In this document: positions 1 to 8,667 of the stretch, piece by piece | Layout of the letters: each line of letters begins with the position of its first letter | How positions within the stretch are numbered: position 1 is the first letter of the stretch | Origin: a bacterium | GTDB taxonomy: Bacteria > 4484-113 > JAFGCY01 | Direction: 5' to 3' | Length of the DNA: 64,000 nt | Assembly: GCA_016932385.1 (NCBI GenBank) | Contig: JAFGCY010000084.1 | Span: 1 to 64,000 of the forward strand | Made by a program: the position numbers and the translations under genes | The notes under the pieces: generated by a model | Database searches by the model: none | Seen by the model: only the letters and a program-made list of their open reading frames with translations | What the model was told of the DNA's origin: nothing

Positions 1-10
1 CAGTTACGAA

Positions 11-790
11 TTGCCGGACTCCAAGAAGTCGTATGCCGACATTATGCGCGAGGCCGGCGGCGGACGGCGTACGGGGCTGAGAACTAAACCGGTTCCACCG
101 GTGATTAAACAATCCGAGTCCGAAAAGCTGATCGAAGAGCTGCTGGCGACGCTGGGCCGGCTCTGCCGGCTACGGCCTGTGGTTTACAGCGTGCTGGCCA
201 ACCTCGGCTTAGCCGCCGCGTTTGTCGTCCTCGCCTTGGCAATGAACTGGTCGACCGGGCGAATCTTCTGGTTATGGCTTGGCCTGTTTAGCCCCGCGTT
301 TCTCGCGCTGTCGCTGCTCGCGGAGCGGGATTATCAACAATTCCGGCCGAAGCTCGACGCTGCGATCAACGGATCGAGCCTGGCAGACCGGCTGATCATG
401 GGCGCGCATGAACTACCCGACATCCACCAATATATCCGGTTGCCATTCCCATTCATGGTTGTCGGTTTCAAACCGCGCAACCTGACTGAGCTTGCGCGCT
501 TGGTCGCGACCAATCTCGACTGGTATTTAGCAGAACCAAAACCGGTCATCCGGCTCTCCTGGATTTTGAACTACCTGAGTCTGATGGCCATGCTCGCGTA
601 TACAACGTTGGCGTTCTATCAGATCAGTTCCCATCAGAGCCCTGGCGCTATCGTAATGTTTTTGGTCGTCTGCCCTTACTTCTTCGTTGCCATCATGATG
701 TACACGGCCCGCAAGACCTCCTACGGCGCCGCCAAGCTGCTGGCGCAGTTGCGCGAGCGCTTTGTCGATTTCAGCAAAAGGGGACAGTAA
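11..790 (+). CDS. membrane protein, unknown family (single module; 5' end may lie outside window)
   Basis: Integral membrane protein of 259 aa that I do not recognise. Hydrophobic segments lie at about residues 58-80, 85-103, 183-205 and 212-230. Between the pairs is a soluble stretch with the motif NLDWYLAEP (168-176). The same arrangement occurs twice more in the next gene (NYFIDRP and NLQWYLEPP), so this is a repeated module of about 200 residues. The frame is open to the window edge, so the true start could be upstream. I chose TTG at 11 because the next gene also begins with M-P-D-S. The stop overlaps the next start (TAATG), which implies translational coupling. The function is unknown. 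Confidence 0.65.
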   Translation: MPDSKKSYADIMREAGGGRRTGLRTKPVPPVIKQSESEKLIEELLATLGRLCRLRPVVYSVLANLGLAAAFVVLALAMNWSTGRIFWLWLGLFSPAFLALSLLAERDYQQFRPKLDAAINGSSLADRLIMGAHELPDIHQYIRLPFPFMVVGFKPRNLTELARLVATNLDWYLAEPKPVIRLSWILNYLSLMAMLAYTTLAFYQISSHQSPGAIVMFLVVCPYFFVAIMMYTARKTSYGAAKLLAQLRERFVDFSKRGQ

Positions 791-1380
791 TGCCGGATAG
801 TGAAAGCGCGCCGGATCAGCGCCGACAGCCTTCCGAGAAATGGCTGGCCGATATCCAGCGCGAGACCGGCGGCGACGAGTTCCCGACCGGCCCGCCGCGC
901 CTGGTTGGGCCTCGGCCAGCAGCCATCTCCAGCGCTATCGAAGAAGATCCATTGCCGACACTGCGCCGTGTTGCGCAAGAAGAAAATAGCGGCAGCGACA
1001 ATCTACTCCAGTACCTGTTCGGGCAGATTTTCCTGTATTGCTGGCTGTGGTTCAGTGCTTTGCATGGAGCCGAGGGCTTCCCCATCCAGAACATATCGCT
1101 ATCAAGCCTTTGTTTGATCGCCATCCTTGTCGCCTTAGCCATATTTAGCTTCATTCAACTTAAACGCTTCAAGGCGCAGAAGGTTAACCACATAGCGGGG
1201 TATTGCCTAACCATCCTGTTGGATCCAGCTGCCGATCTGCTTGGTTTTTTAAAGCAACTTACGGTCCCGGTCGGCTGGCCCTGGGGAAACCTCCGCAGCG
1301 ATTCAGCGAGAAAGCACGCCTGGTATTGCGCCATTACAACTACTTCATTGACAGGCCGGCGCGATATTACGGGTCGCTAA
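790..1380 (+). CDS. membrane protein, N-terminal part of a frameshifted two-module gene
   Basis: First part of a gene that should continue to 2303. The reading frame gives a hydrophilic head starting M-P-D-S, as in the upstream gene, then hydrophobic segments at about residues 75-92 and 102-123. At codons 1276-1290 (W-P-W-G-N) similarity to the paralogous modules continues only in the -1 frame (P-P-Q-R-F). The last 30 codons to 1380 are therefore out-of-frame translation. The gene overlaps the stop of the upstream gene by one base. Either one C has been lost near 1290, or the ribosome shifts there. Confidence 0.6.
   Translation: MPDSESAPDQRRQPSEKWLADIQRETGGDEFPTGPPRLVGPRPAAISSAIEEDPLPTLRRVAQEENSGSDNLLQYLFGQIFLYCWLWFSALHGAEGFPIQNISLSSLCLIAILVALAIFSFIQLKRFKAQKVNHIAGYCLTILLDPAADLLGFLKQLTVPVGWPWGNLRSDSARKHAWYCAITTTSLTGRRDITGR
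1284..1290 (+). other. frameshift point with GGGAAAC heptamer
   Basis: The heptamer G GGA AAC is in the X XXY YYZ phase relative to the frame that starts at 790. A -1 shift here joins W-G-N to P-P-Q-R exactly as the paralogous module reads (G-N-P-P-R at 1977-1991). A single-base deletion or assembly error gives the same picture. I see no convincing downstream stem or pseudoknot. Confidence 0.5.
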
Positions 1381-2303
1381 ACGGAGCGCTTCGAAACTGC
1401 TGGACCCGGTTGATTACAGCTATTATCGTGCTGCTGCTGTATGCCATCGTATTCGGCACGGTCGCGGCGATACTGGCATCGTACTTCAGCGATGAAGTAA
1501 TCCTGGTCGGGGGATTGTTTGTTATTTGCGTCATCATTCTGCTGTTCTCCCATTATCAGGCGAAGTACGACCTGGTCACAAAGTCGGTAGCGGACTTCGC
1601 CTATCGCCGGATGCAACCACCGCCCAATCCTGTCCGTCGGGAAAGCCGTGGCATTGCCGATTTTCGACGGGCGATTCTTGATGAGCTGGGCTTGATCCAG
1701 AGCTACTATGCAGCGGCAATGGGGTTATGTGTTGCTATCTTAATGATCTACATCGCTCAGCTCGGAATGCAGGAATTCAACCCGGGGCTGGCCCTGGCTT
1801 TCGTGGTCGGGACCATCATTGCCTCGCTGTTGCTGATTCATTGGCAGACGACGCTGAAGCAGCAGTATGACCAGCAGATAGCCGCCGCCGGGCTGGTTAT
1901 CAAACTTGTCAGCCAGCCCGAGGAGTTCCTTTCGATCTTCAGGTTTACCCCTTGGCCGTTGTCGCAGATGCTGTTGGGAAATCCCCCGCGCCAAGTTAAA
2001 GGCTATACGCGGCTTTTATTGCGTAACCTGCAATGGTACCTGGAGCCACCGCGCCTTAACCTCGGCCCATCCACGCCATATTTGATCTGCGCACACTTGC
2101 TGATGACGGGTTTGCTGTTATCGGATCTCACCGCGGGATTGGGCGAGACCGCGAGACAGCTGATGTACGTCGGCACTCAGGCGCTCCTGATGGGCGCGCT
2201 GATAGCCGGCGCGGTGCGAGCTTACAAGCGCTTGCTCTTGGCCCGGGAGTTCAGCGAACATGCCAGCGCGCACTTGGCCGGTGAAGATCTGCAGGATTCC
2301 TAA
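1290..2303 (+). CDS. membrane protein, C-terminal part of the frameshifted two-module gene
   Basis: Continuation of the preceding gene in the -1 frame, 337 codons from the shift point. It completes the first module (NYFIDRP motif), then has a hydrophobic pair, a linker, and a full second module. That module has two membrane segments, the phrase G-N-P-P-R and the motif NLQWYLEPP, followed by two more membrane segments and an acidic tail. A TTG at 1203 opens this frame, but translation from there would produce unrelated residues before 1290. Together with 790-1290 it would make a protein of about 504 aa with two tandem copies of the upstream gene's module. The function is unknown. Confidence 0.6.
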   Translation, partial: PPQRFSEKARLVLRHYNYFIDRPARYYGSLNGALRNCWTRLITAIIVLLLYAIVFGTVAAILASYFSDEVILVGGLFVICVIILLFSHYQAKYDLVTKSVADFAYRRMQPPPNPVRRESRGIADFRRAILDELGLIQSYYAAAMGLCVAILMIYIAQLGMQEFNPGLALAFVVGTIIASLLLIHWQTTLKQQYDQQIAAAGLVIKLVSQPEEFLSIFRFTPWPLSQMLLGNPPRQVKGYTRLLLRNLQWYLEPPRLNLGPSTPYLICAHLLMTGLLLSDLTAGLGETARQLMYVGTQALLMGALIAGAVRAYKRLLLAREFSEHASAHLAGEDLQDS

Positions 2304-2314
2304 CCGCGCGCGGG

Positions 2315-2320
2315 TACAAT
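2315..2320 (+). promoter_or_regulatory. -10 element TACAAT of tyrS
   Basis: TACAAT ends 9 bases before the tyrS ATG. The predicted start of transcription at about 2327 leaves a 2-base leader, and there is no Shine-Dalgarno sequence. Confidence 0.55.
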
Positions 2321-2328
2321 ATCCCGCT

Positions 2329-3852
2329 ATGACGGAATTAGCCACACGCATGAGTATCGACGAGCAGCTCATCTGGCTGTTCGAGGGCACCAGCTTCGCG
2401 GACGAGGCAGAACTGCACCAGCTGGAGCGGCAGTTCAGCGCGGAAGCCGGCATTGTGGCCAGCCTGCACGACAAGGTTTCCGCTGGTCAGGCCGACGAGG
2501 ATGATCAACAGCGATACAAGTCGTCCTGCCGCGAAATCGACCGGCTCCGTCAAGAGATTGATAAGCTCAAGGCAGAGCTGCGTGGACCGGAAGCCGCCGA
2601 AACCGGCCTGCGCGGGCAGATGCGTAAGGAACTGCAACAGAAGCTGGAGCTGAGCGCGAAGCTCAAAGCCAAGGGGTTGTCCGACTGGCCGCTGCGGATC
2701 TACCTCGGTGTCGACCCGACGCGCGAAAGCCTGCACATCGGCCACATGGTGCCCTGCGTGCAGCTGCGCAAGTTCCAGGCACTAGGCCACCAAGTGATCT
2801 TTTTAATCGGCGACTACACCGCGACGATCGGCGACCCGAGTGGACAGTCGAGCGAGCGCGAACAGCTGACCCACGAGCGCGTGCTGGAGCTGGCGAAGTT
2901 CTATACCGCCCAGGCCTTCCGCCTGCTGGATGAGGACAAAACCGAAGTCCGCTACAACGGCGAATGGCTGGCCAAACTGACCTTTGCCCAAACCGCCGAG
3001 CTGGCGGCGCAGTTTTCGCTGAGCCGGATCGCGGCCCGCCAGGACTTCCGCAGCCGTGCCGAGGCCGGCCAGGAAGTAGGGTTGCATGAGTCGTTGTATG
3101 CATTGATGCAGGGCTACGATGCCTTCGCGCTGAACTGCGACGTGCAGGTCGGCGGCTACGACCAGCACCTCAACCTGCTGGCCGGGCGCACGCTGCAGAA
3201 ATACTTCGCCGCCAAGTACGGGCGTGACGGTGAACACCCGTTATATGCGGATTTCCCGGCCACCGGCAAGCGCGTCAAGGGGCCGCACGTCATGCTGACC
3301 TACCCGCTCTTGATGGGCACCGACGGGCGCAAGATGAGCAAAAGCTGGGGGAATACCATCGACGTACTCGATACGCCCGAGGACATGTACGGCAAGGTGA
3401 TGCGGATCAGCGATGAGATGCTGGCGAATTACATCGACGTGGCCATCGAGGCGCGCCAGACTGAGAAGGATCAGTGGAAGGCCAAGGCGCAGGACGACCC
3501 GATGGGCGTCAAGAAGTGGGTGGCGCATCGTCTGACGGAACTCTATCACGGCGCCGAGGCCGCCGCCCAGGCCGCGGAGCAATTCCGCCGCACCGTGCAG
3601 GAGAAGACGTTCAGCGAGGAAGATATCGAGGACGCCAGCGTACCGGACGAGTTCAAGTCCAGTGAAGTACGGCTCGTCGACCTGGTGGTCGCACTCAAGC
3701 TGGCGCCCAGCAAAAAGGAAGCGCGGCGGCTGATGGAACAGGGCGGCGTGAAGCTCAACGACGATCCGGTGACCGATCCGTTCGCGGCGTATACGCATGA
3801 GCCCGGCACGGTCCTGCGCGTCGGCAAACGCAAGGTTGTGAAGCTGATGTAG
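2329..3852 (+). CDS. tyrS: tyrosyl-tRNA synthetase with inserted N-terminal coiled coil
   Basis: Charges tRNA-Tyr with tyrosine in the cytoplasm. The class I signatures are both present: HIGH at residues 136-139 and KMSKS at 335-339. A C-terminal S4 RNA-binding domain with K-L-A-P-S-K-K-E-A-R-R-L begins near residue 450. The protein has 507 aa against roughly 400-420 for usual bacterial enzymes. The excess lies between the first helix (S-I-D-E-Q-L, residues 9-14) and the start of the Rossmann fold (L-G-V-D-P-T, 126-131), where about 85 residues rich in E, K, Q and L look like a coiled-coil hairpin. I chose ATG 2329 because it follows a -10 element directly. ATG 2350 is the alternative that matches the usual family N terminus. 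Confidence 0.95.
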   Translation: MTELATRMSIDEQLIWLFEGTSFADEAELHQLERQFSAEAGIVASLHDKVSAGQADEDDQQRYKSSCREIDRLRQEIDKLKAELRGPEAAETGLRGQMRKELQQKLELSAKLKAKGLSDWPLRIYLGVDPTRESLHIGHMVPCVQLRKFQALGHQVIFLIGDYTATIGDPSGQSSEREQLTHERVLELAKFYTAQAFRLLDEDKTEVRYNGEWLAKLTFAQTAELAAQFSLSRIAARQDFRSRAEAGQEVGLHESLYALMQGYDAFALNCDVQVGGYDQHLNLLAGRTLQKYFAAKYGRDGEHPLYADFPATGKRVKGPHVMLTYPLLMGTDGRKMSKSWGNTIDVLDTPEDMYGKVMRISDEMLANYIDVAIEARQTEKDQWKAKAQDDPMGVKKWVAHRLTELYHGAEAAAQAAEQFRRTVQEKTFSEEDIEDASVPDEFKSSEVRLVDLVVALKLAPSKKEARRLMEQGGVKLNDDPVTDPFAAYTHEPGTVLRVGKRKVVKLM

Positions 3853-3877
3853 GGGCTGATCTAAGACACGTGTAGGG

Positions 3878-3900
3878 GCGTCCCGCCGACGGCGGGACGC
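3878..3900. terminator. hairpin between convergent tyrS and clp genes
   Basis: A perfect 10-bp stem (GCGTCCCGCC paired with GGCGGGACGC) has a 3-base loop. A second 7-bp hairpin lies at 3943-3962. Neither is followed by a T run, so this may be a bidirectional or structured-end terminator, or a dispersed palindromic repeat. Confidence 0.45.
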
Positions 3901-3942
3901 TCCTAGGCTGGTAGCGCAAACGTCCCTGCTTGCGTCATGAAT

Positions 3943-3962
3943 CGCGAGCACGGGGGCTCGCG
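3943..3962. terminator. second hairpin abutting the clp stop codon
   Basis: CGCGAGC and GCTCGCG form a 7-bp stem with a 6-base loop, ending one base before the stop codon of the leftward clp gene. Confidence 0.35.
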
Positions 3963-6392
3963 CTACATGGTCGTAAACACAATCCCACCGTCGGCGTCGG
4001 CATCCACCACCACCGTCGTACCGTCGGCGAACTCGCCGGCGATCACGCGCCCAGCCAGCGGGTTGATCACGTCGGTCATAATCGCGCGCCGCATCGGCCG
4101 CGCCCCGAAGGCGGCGTCGTAGCCGTGCTCGGCCAGCACATCGTAAGCCGCGTCGGTTACCTGAAGCGTGATGCCCTGGGCCATCAGCCGCTCGGCCGGC
4201 GCCCGCATCTGGAGCCGGGCGATCTGCTTGACCTGCTCGTGTGTCAGGGTATGGAACACCACGATGTCGTCGATGCGGTTCAAAAACTCCGGCTTGAAGT
4301 GGTCCTTCAGGCGCCGCAGCACCAGCTCGCGCAGCTCGCCGTAACCCGCCTCGATCGCCGCCTCGTCCTTGTCCGCGGTGAACTGGGCGATCTCGTGCGC
4401 CGCGACGTTGCTGGTCATCACCACGAGCGTGTTGGCGAAGTCGACGGTCACGCCCTTGCTGTCGGTCAGCCGCCCGTCGTCCAAGAGCTGCAACAGCACG
4501 TTGAGCACGTCAGGATGCGCCTTCTCGAGCTCGTCGAGCAGCACGATGCTGTAGGGCTTTCGGCGCACGGCCTCGGTCAGCTGGCCGCCCTCCTCGTAGC
4601 CGACGTAGCCCGGCGGGCTGCCGATCAGCCGCGTCACGGAGAACTTCTCGGTGTACTCGCCCATGTCGATGCGCACGATCGACTCACGGCTGCCGAACAG
4701 CTCGCCCGCCAGCACCTTGACCATCTCGGTCTTGCCGACGCCGGTCGGCCCGCAGAACATGAAGCTGCCGATCGGCCGCCCCGGTTCGGACAGCCCGGCC
4801 TTGTTGCGGCGCACCGTCTCGCTGACCGCCGATACCGCCTGGTCCTGGCCGATCAGCTGCCGGTGCAGCACGTCCTCCAGCCGCAGATATTTCTGTTTCT
4901 CGTCGGCGCCGAGTTGCTCGACCGGCACACCGCTCCAGTTGCTGACGATCGCCGCGACATCCGCCGCGGTCACCTCGGCAGACCGCTCGCTCTCGCCCAG
5001 GCGTTCGCGCTCGGCGGCGACCTGCTTGGTGAGTGCCAACACGTGCTGTTTGCACTGGGCGGCGCGCTCATAGTCGCCGGCGGTGTGGCTCTCCTGCTCG
5101 TCCTGATTGGCGCGCTTGAGTTCGTCCTCCAAGCGCCTGAGTTCGCCGACCTGGCCCATGTTCTCGATGCGCACGCGGCTGGCCGCCTCGTCGATCACGT
5201 CGATCGCCTTGTCCGGCAGGAAGCGGCCGCTGATGTAGCGCACCGAGAGATCCACCGCGGCGTCGAGCGCTTCGTCGGTGATCGCGATGCCGTGGTGCTC
5301 CTCGTAACGCCCGCGCAACCCGCGCAGGATCGCCTTGGCCTCGTCGGGCGTCGGCTCGTCGACGATCACGGGCTGGAAGCGCCGCTCCAGCGCGGCATCC
5401 TTCTCGATGTACTTGCGGTATTCCTTGAGCGTCGTCGCGCCGATGCACTGCAACACGCCGCGCGCCAGGGCGGGCTTTAGCATGTTGGAGGCGTCGAGGC
5501 TGCCCTCGGCCGCCCCCGCGCCGACGACGGTATGCAACTCGTCGATGAACAGGATCACGCCGCGCCGGGCGGCCTTGACCTCGTCCAGGACGGCCTTCAA
5601 CCGCTCCTCGAACTCGCCGCGGAACTTGCTGCCCGCCACCAGCGCGCCCATGTCTAGCGTCAGCACGCGCTTGTCGCGGATCACCTCGGGCACCGCCCCC
5701 TCGGCGATCTTCAGCGCCAGCCCTTCGGCAATAGCCGTCTTGCCCACGCCGGGCTCGCCGATCAGCACCGGGTTGTTCTTGGAGCGCCGGGACAGGATCT
5801 GCACGGTGCGCTCGATCTCCTGGTCGCGGCCGATGATCGGGTCGATCCGGCCCTGGCGGGCGCGCTCGGTCAGGTCGATCGTGAAGCGCTCCAGCGCCTG
5901 GTATTGCTCCTCGCCGCTCTCGGAGTCGAGGGTGTGCGTGCCGCGTAGTTCCTTCAGCGCGGCGTAGACCGCCTCGTGGGTCAGGTTGAACTCCGCCAAG
6001 AGCGCCGCGGTGCGCCCGCGCTTGAGCGCGATCAGCGCCAGCAGGATGTGCTCGGTGCCGATGAACTTGTCGCCCATCTGCTCCATCTCGTCCTCGGCCT
6101 GCGACAGCACGTCGTGGGCGTCGGGCGTCAGGTAGATCTGCTGAGAGCCCCCGCCGGCCGTGTCGTCGAGTTGCTGGCCGCGCTGCACCAGCTGCCTGAT
6201 CCGCGCGCGGGCATCGTCGGCATTGCCGCCGGCGTGTTCGATGATACCGCCGACTAGGCTGCCCTCGACGAAGGTGATGCCGTAAAGCAAATGCTCGCAG
6301 TCGAGCTGTGTCTGGTGCAGTTTCGCCAATGCGCCCTGCGCCGTCTCCAGCGCCTCGCGCGCCTTTTGTGTAAACCTGTCGAACTTGATCAT
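3963..6392 (-). CDS. Clp/Hsp100 double AAA+ ATPase (ClpC-like middle region, no ClpP loop)
   Basis: ATP-driven protein unfoldase or disaggregase of 809 aa. In order there are a double Clp-N repeat (about 1-150), the first AAA+ domain with Walker A GEPGVGKT, a short middle region, and the second AAA+ domain with Walker A GPTGVGKT, sensor T-S-N and arginine-finger region F-L-N-R-I-D. The middle region is about 60 residues and resembles the ClpC UVR-type linker, not the ~120-residue ClpB coiled coil. However, the stretch after M-T-S-N lacks the (I/L/V)-G-F tripeptide that docks ClpC or ClpA on ClpP. It may therefore work as a stand-alone disaggregase. I leave the choice between clpC and clpB open. 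It is transcribed alone, leftward. Confidence 0.9.
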   Translation of the reverse strand: MIKFDRFTQKAREALETAQGALAKLHQTQLDCEHLLYGITFVEGSLVGGIIEHAGGNADDARARIRQLVQRGQQLDDTAGGGSQQIYLTPDAHDVLSQAEDEMEQMGDKFIGTEHILLALIALKRGRTAALLAEFNLTHEAVYAALKELRGTHTLDSESGEEQYQALERFTIDLTERARQGRIDPIIGRDQEIERTVQILSRRSKNNPVLIGEPGVGKTAIAEGLALKIAEGAVPEVIRDKRVLTLDMGALVAGSKFRGEFEERLKAVLDEVKAARRGVILFIDELHTVVGAGAAEGSLDASNMLKPALARGVLQCIGATTLKEYRKYIEKDAALERRFQPVIVDEPTPDEAKAILRGLRGRYEEHHGIAITDEALDAAVDLSVRYISGRFLPDKAIDVIDEAASRVRIENMGQVGELRRLEDELKRANQDEQESHTAGDYERAAQCKQHVLALTKQVAAERERLGESERSAEVTAADVAAIVSNWSGVPVEQLGADEKQKYLRLEDVLHRQLIGQDQAVSAVSETVRRNKAGLSEPGRPIGSFMFCGPTGVGKTEMVKVLAGELFGSRESIVRIDMGEYTEKFSVTRLIGSPPGYVGYEEGGQLTEAVRRKPYSIVLLDELEKAHPDVLNVLLQLLDDGRLTDSKGVTVDFANTLVVMTSNVAAHEIAQFTADKDEAAIEAGYGELRELVLRRLKDHFKPEFLNRIDDIVVFHTLTHEQVKQIARLQMRAPAERLMAQGITLQVTDAAYDVLAEHGYDAAFGARPMRRAIMTDVINPLAGRVIAGEFADGTTVVVDADADGGIVFTTM

Positions 6393-6472
6393 TCCCTGTT
6401 ACCTTTAGTACAAACCACAGGCCGCAGCCTGTTGTCACTATATATTACCTGCGTTTTAGCTGAAAATCAACA

Positions 6473-6497
6473 TATCTTAGTGATATAGGCTAAGATA
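6473..6497. promoter_or_regulatory. inverted repeat with 9-base spacer in the clp upstream region
   Basis: TATCTTAG, nine bases, then CTAAGATA, placed about 80 bp upstream of the clp start and 115 bp upstream of the small lipoprotein gene. The geometry (8-9 bp arms, N9) is that of HrcA/CIRCE-type operators, but the sequence is not CIRCE. The right arm lies in GGCTAAGATAA, which recurs at 62967-62977. Confidence 0.35.
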
Positions 6498-6610
6498 ATA
6501 TGCCTCATATAAAGTCATATTCGACAAATTACCCAAGGCTAAGTGTCTTTGAACATGCCGAGCCTCAAGCTGGATTACTGCCGTAAAGAGCCTAGGAAAG
6601 GGAAGTACAT

Positions 6611-6754
6611 ATGAACTGGTTAGCTAAGCTGCTGATCGCGACCGGCATTGTAGGATTGCTAGCAGCCTGCTGCTGCTTCGGCGGGTTACATGATACGGAA
6701 GTGGAAATGGGTCCAATGGGCATTCATAACGAAGGGAACGGAGGGGACGTCTGA
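6611..6754 (+). CDS. small lipoprotein, 47 aa
   Basis: A short gene with ATG at 6611 and TGA at 6752-6754. The sequence has a lysine-containing start, a hydrophobic stretch and a lipobox L-A-A-C at residues 17-20, followed by two more cysteines (C-C-C). The mature peptide would be only about 28 residues, acidic and glycine-rich. Its size and form resemble entericidin-like lipoproteins, but I see no specific motif of that family. A purine-rich GGGAAG lies 6-8 bases before the start. It faces the CocE-type gene, ending 90 bp from it. Confidence 0.5.
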   Translation: MNWLAKLLIATGIVGLLAACCCFGGLHDTEVEMGPMGIHNEGNGGDV

Positions 6755-6844
6755 GATATCGTGTGGCCTGCGCCCTCGCTTCACATCCTGAATGGCATCC
6801 CTGCGCAACTTGCGTCCGTTCCTGCGGTTGTTACCGTCCCACTT

Positions 6845-8500
6845 TCACCACTCCTCCACTTGCTCCACCACGGGCAGGATCAACGCGGACGGGTACTGTG
6901 GCCCGCAGTGCAGCGTCACGTTCTGCTGCTTGAACCGGCAGTGGTCGGTCCAGACCTCGCCGGTGCCGGGATTCAGGTCCCAGCGCGGAAAATTGCTGCC
7001 GCAAACGCTGATCCGGATCTGGTGCTCTTTGTTGAAGATGATACTCGTCGACCACAGGTCGACCTCGACTTCATAGATCGCGCCGGGGATCATCGGCACC
7101 GCGCGCTCCATCCCGTCGCGCTTGGACAGGCGCAGGATCCCGTCGGCAATCAGCATCGAGCGGCCGTCCGGATAGACGTCGCAGAACCGTACCGCCACGT
7201 CGGCATTGGGGGTATCGGCGCTGACCCAGAAGCGGCAGATCAGCCGGCCGGTGACCTCCAGTGGTTCTTCAAGTACTGCACTGGAGAACACCAGTACGTC
7301 GTCGCGCACCTCCAGCCAGCGCTGGTCGTACATGCCGGCATCGAGCACCAGGTTGCGCCCGCCCCTGGTCGGCACGGGATCCTCCGGATCGCAGAGGTAA
7401 GTAATCTCGGCGGCTTCGGCGGGAGGCTCAGCCTGGAGCGTACCGTCGGCGTGCAGATAGTACGGCGTCTCCGTGGCCGGTACCGGCCAGTCGTCGACGA
7501 AGCGCCAGCGGTTGCCCGGCGCCAGCGGCGCATACAGGTCGCCGATCGTGTAGTACATCACGTGCGGAGTGTCGCCGATACCATTGTCGATGTCTTTCAG
7601 CCAGTAGTCGAACCACAGGTCGAAGGGGTTCCCCGGCGCGTTTTCGGCGTTCTTCGGAAACTCCACTTCGCCGACGAAGACGTCTCCGGTCGAGTGCGTC
7701 CAGGGTCCCATCACCAGCCACTGCCGGCCGCGGGCGCCCTCGCCGCCCATGTGCTGGCGCAACACGTAACTGTCGAGCGTGCCCTGGCAGAAAGTATCGA
7801 ACCAGCCGCCGATATGCACCGCCGGCGTGTTGATGTCCTCGATGCGTTCGGCGATGTTGAACTGCCGCCAGAAGTCGTCGTAGTCCGGGTGCTCCTGGTA
7901 GAGCCTGAGCGCTTCGGGATCAAAGCCCGTATTGGTCAGCCAACCTTCGACCTGCGACTTGCGCTGGGCGCCGCCCTGGTAAGCCGCCTGGTGGTAAAGC
8001 GACGAAACCGCCACGCCGATATGCTGCGCCACCAGTCCCGGCGGTTCGGTCGGCGCCATCAGGTTCTGCGTAATGCCCAGCGCGGAGCCGCCGACGGTAC
8101 CGATCCGGCCGTTGCACCAGGGCTGGCTGTTGATCCAGGCGATCGTGTCGTAACCGTCCTGCTCCGCTCCCCAGCCGCAGGCGATGAACGGCAGGTTCGC
8201 GCCCTCACTGGCGTGGCGGCCGCGCATGTCCTGCGCGGCGAGCACATAGCCGTTGCCGGTGGCAATCGCGCCGTAAGCGGCGGCGCCATCCTTGTTATAG
8301 GGCGTGCGCATCAGGATCACCGGCCAGGGGCCGTCACCTTCAGGGAAATACAAGTCTGTCGCCAGGCTGACACCGTCCCGCATCGCAATCATCTTCAGCA
8401 CCGGCGTGCCAACCACAATCGTGTCGTCGGCGCAAGCAATCGCCGCCATCAGCGCCGTGAAGATCAACACCAACGCAGCGCGTGTCAGTCTTTCCGCCAT
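6845..8500 (-). CDS. CocE/NonD family hydrolase (X-Pro dipeptidyl-peptidase type), secreted
   Basis: Secreted serine hydrolase of 551 aa. A signal peptide at about residues 1-24 ends A-C-A-D-D. The peptidase S15 type alpha/beta-hydrolase core follows, with D-L-Y-F-P, a R-T-P-Y-N-K segment, and the nucleophile elbow G-G-S-A-L-G after G-R-I-G-T-V. A C-terminal jelly-roll domain of the X-Pro dipeptidyl-peptidase type carries W-S-T-S and H-Q-I-R-I-S. Known members cleave acyl esters or amides such as cocaine esters, cephalosporin esters or X-Pro peptides; the substrate here cannot be told. I chose ATG 8500 over GTG 8506 because GAGGAG sits 5 bases upstream of it. Confidence 0.88.
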   Translation of the reverse strand: MAERLTRAALVLIFTALMAAIACADDTIVVGTPVLKMIAMRDGVSLATDLYFPEGDGPWPVILMRTPYNKDGAAAYGAIATGNGYVLAAQDMRGRHASEGANLPFIACGWGAEQDGYDTIAWINSQPWCNGRIGTVGGSALGITQNLMAPTEPPGLVAQHIGVAVSSLYHQAAYQGGAQRKSQVEGWLTNTGFDPEALRLYQEHPDYDDFWRQFNIAERIEDINTPAVHIGGWFDTFCQGTLDSYVLRQHMGGEGARGRQWLVMGPWTHSTGDVFVGEVEFPKNAENAPGNPFDLWFDYWLKDIDNGIGDTPHVMYYTIGDLYAPLAPGNRWRFVDDWPVPATETPYYLHADGTLQAEPPAEAAEITYLCDPEDPVPTRGGRNLVLDAGMYDQRWLEVRDDVLVFSSAVLEEPLEVTGRLICRFWVSADTPNADVAVRFCDVYPDGRSMLIADGILRLSKRDGMERAVPMIPGAIYEVEVDLWSTSIIFNKEHQIRISVCGSNFPRWDLNPGTGEVWTDHCRFKQQNVTLHCGPQYPSALILPVVEQVEEW

Positions 8501-8654
8501 GTCCACTCCTCGTCACTCACGGGCAGTATCAGCATGATTAGTCCCCGCGGGAAAATCATATCGCAATGCCGTTGCCAGTCCTAATTAAATTCCGGTCAAT
8601 ACCACGCCCATCAACACTAAAGACCATCGAATCAGCAGCCAGGCTGAACAGGCG

Positions 8655-8660
8655 TATAAT
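8655..8660 (+). promoter_or_regulatory. -10 element TATAAT of the tetraheme lipoprotein gene
   Basis: Perfect TATAAT ending 8 bases before ATG 8668. Transcription would start within a base or so of the start codon. Confidence 0.55.
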
Positions 8661-8667
8661 CTGGGTG

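Noticed and set aside
3930-5480. Long rightward open frame of 516 codons across the clp gene
   Set aside because: It is the antisense shadow of a well-supported Hsp100 gene; the composition is histidine/leucine-rich nonsense with no motif.
5068-6438. 456-codon leftward frame overlapping clp
   Set aside because: Arginine/alanine-rich out-of-frame translation of the same GC-rich coding region.
6761-8584. 607-codon rightward frame opposite the CocE-type hydrolase
   Set aside because: The opposite strand has a signal peptide, catalytic motifs and a Shine-Dalgarno site; this frame has none.
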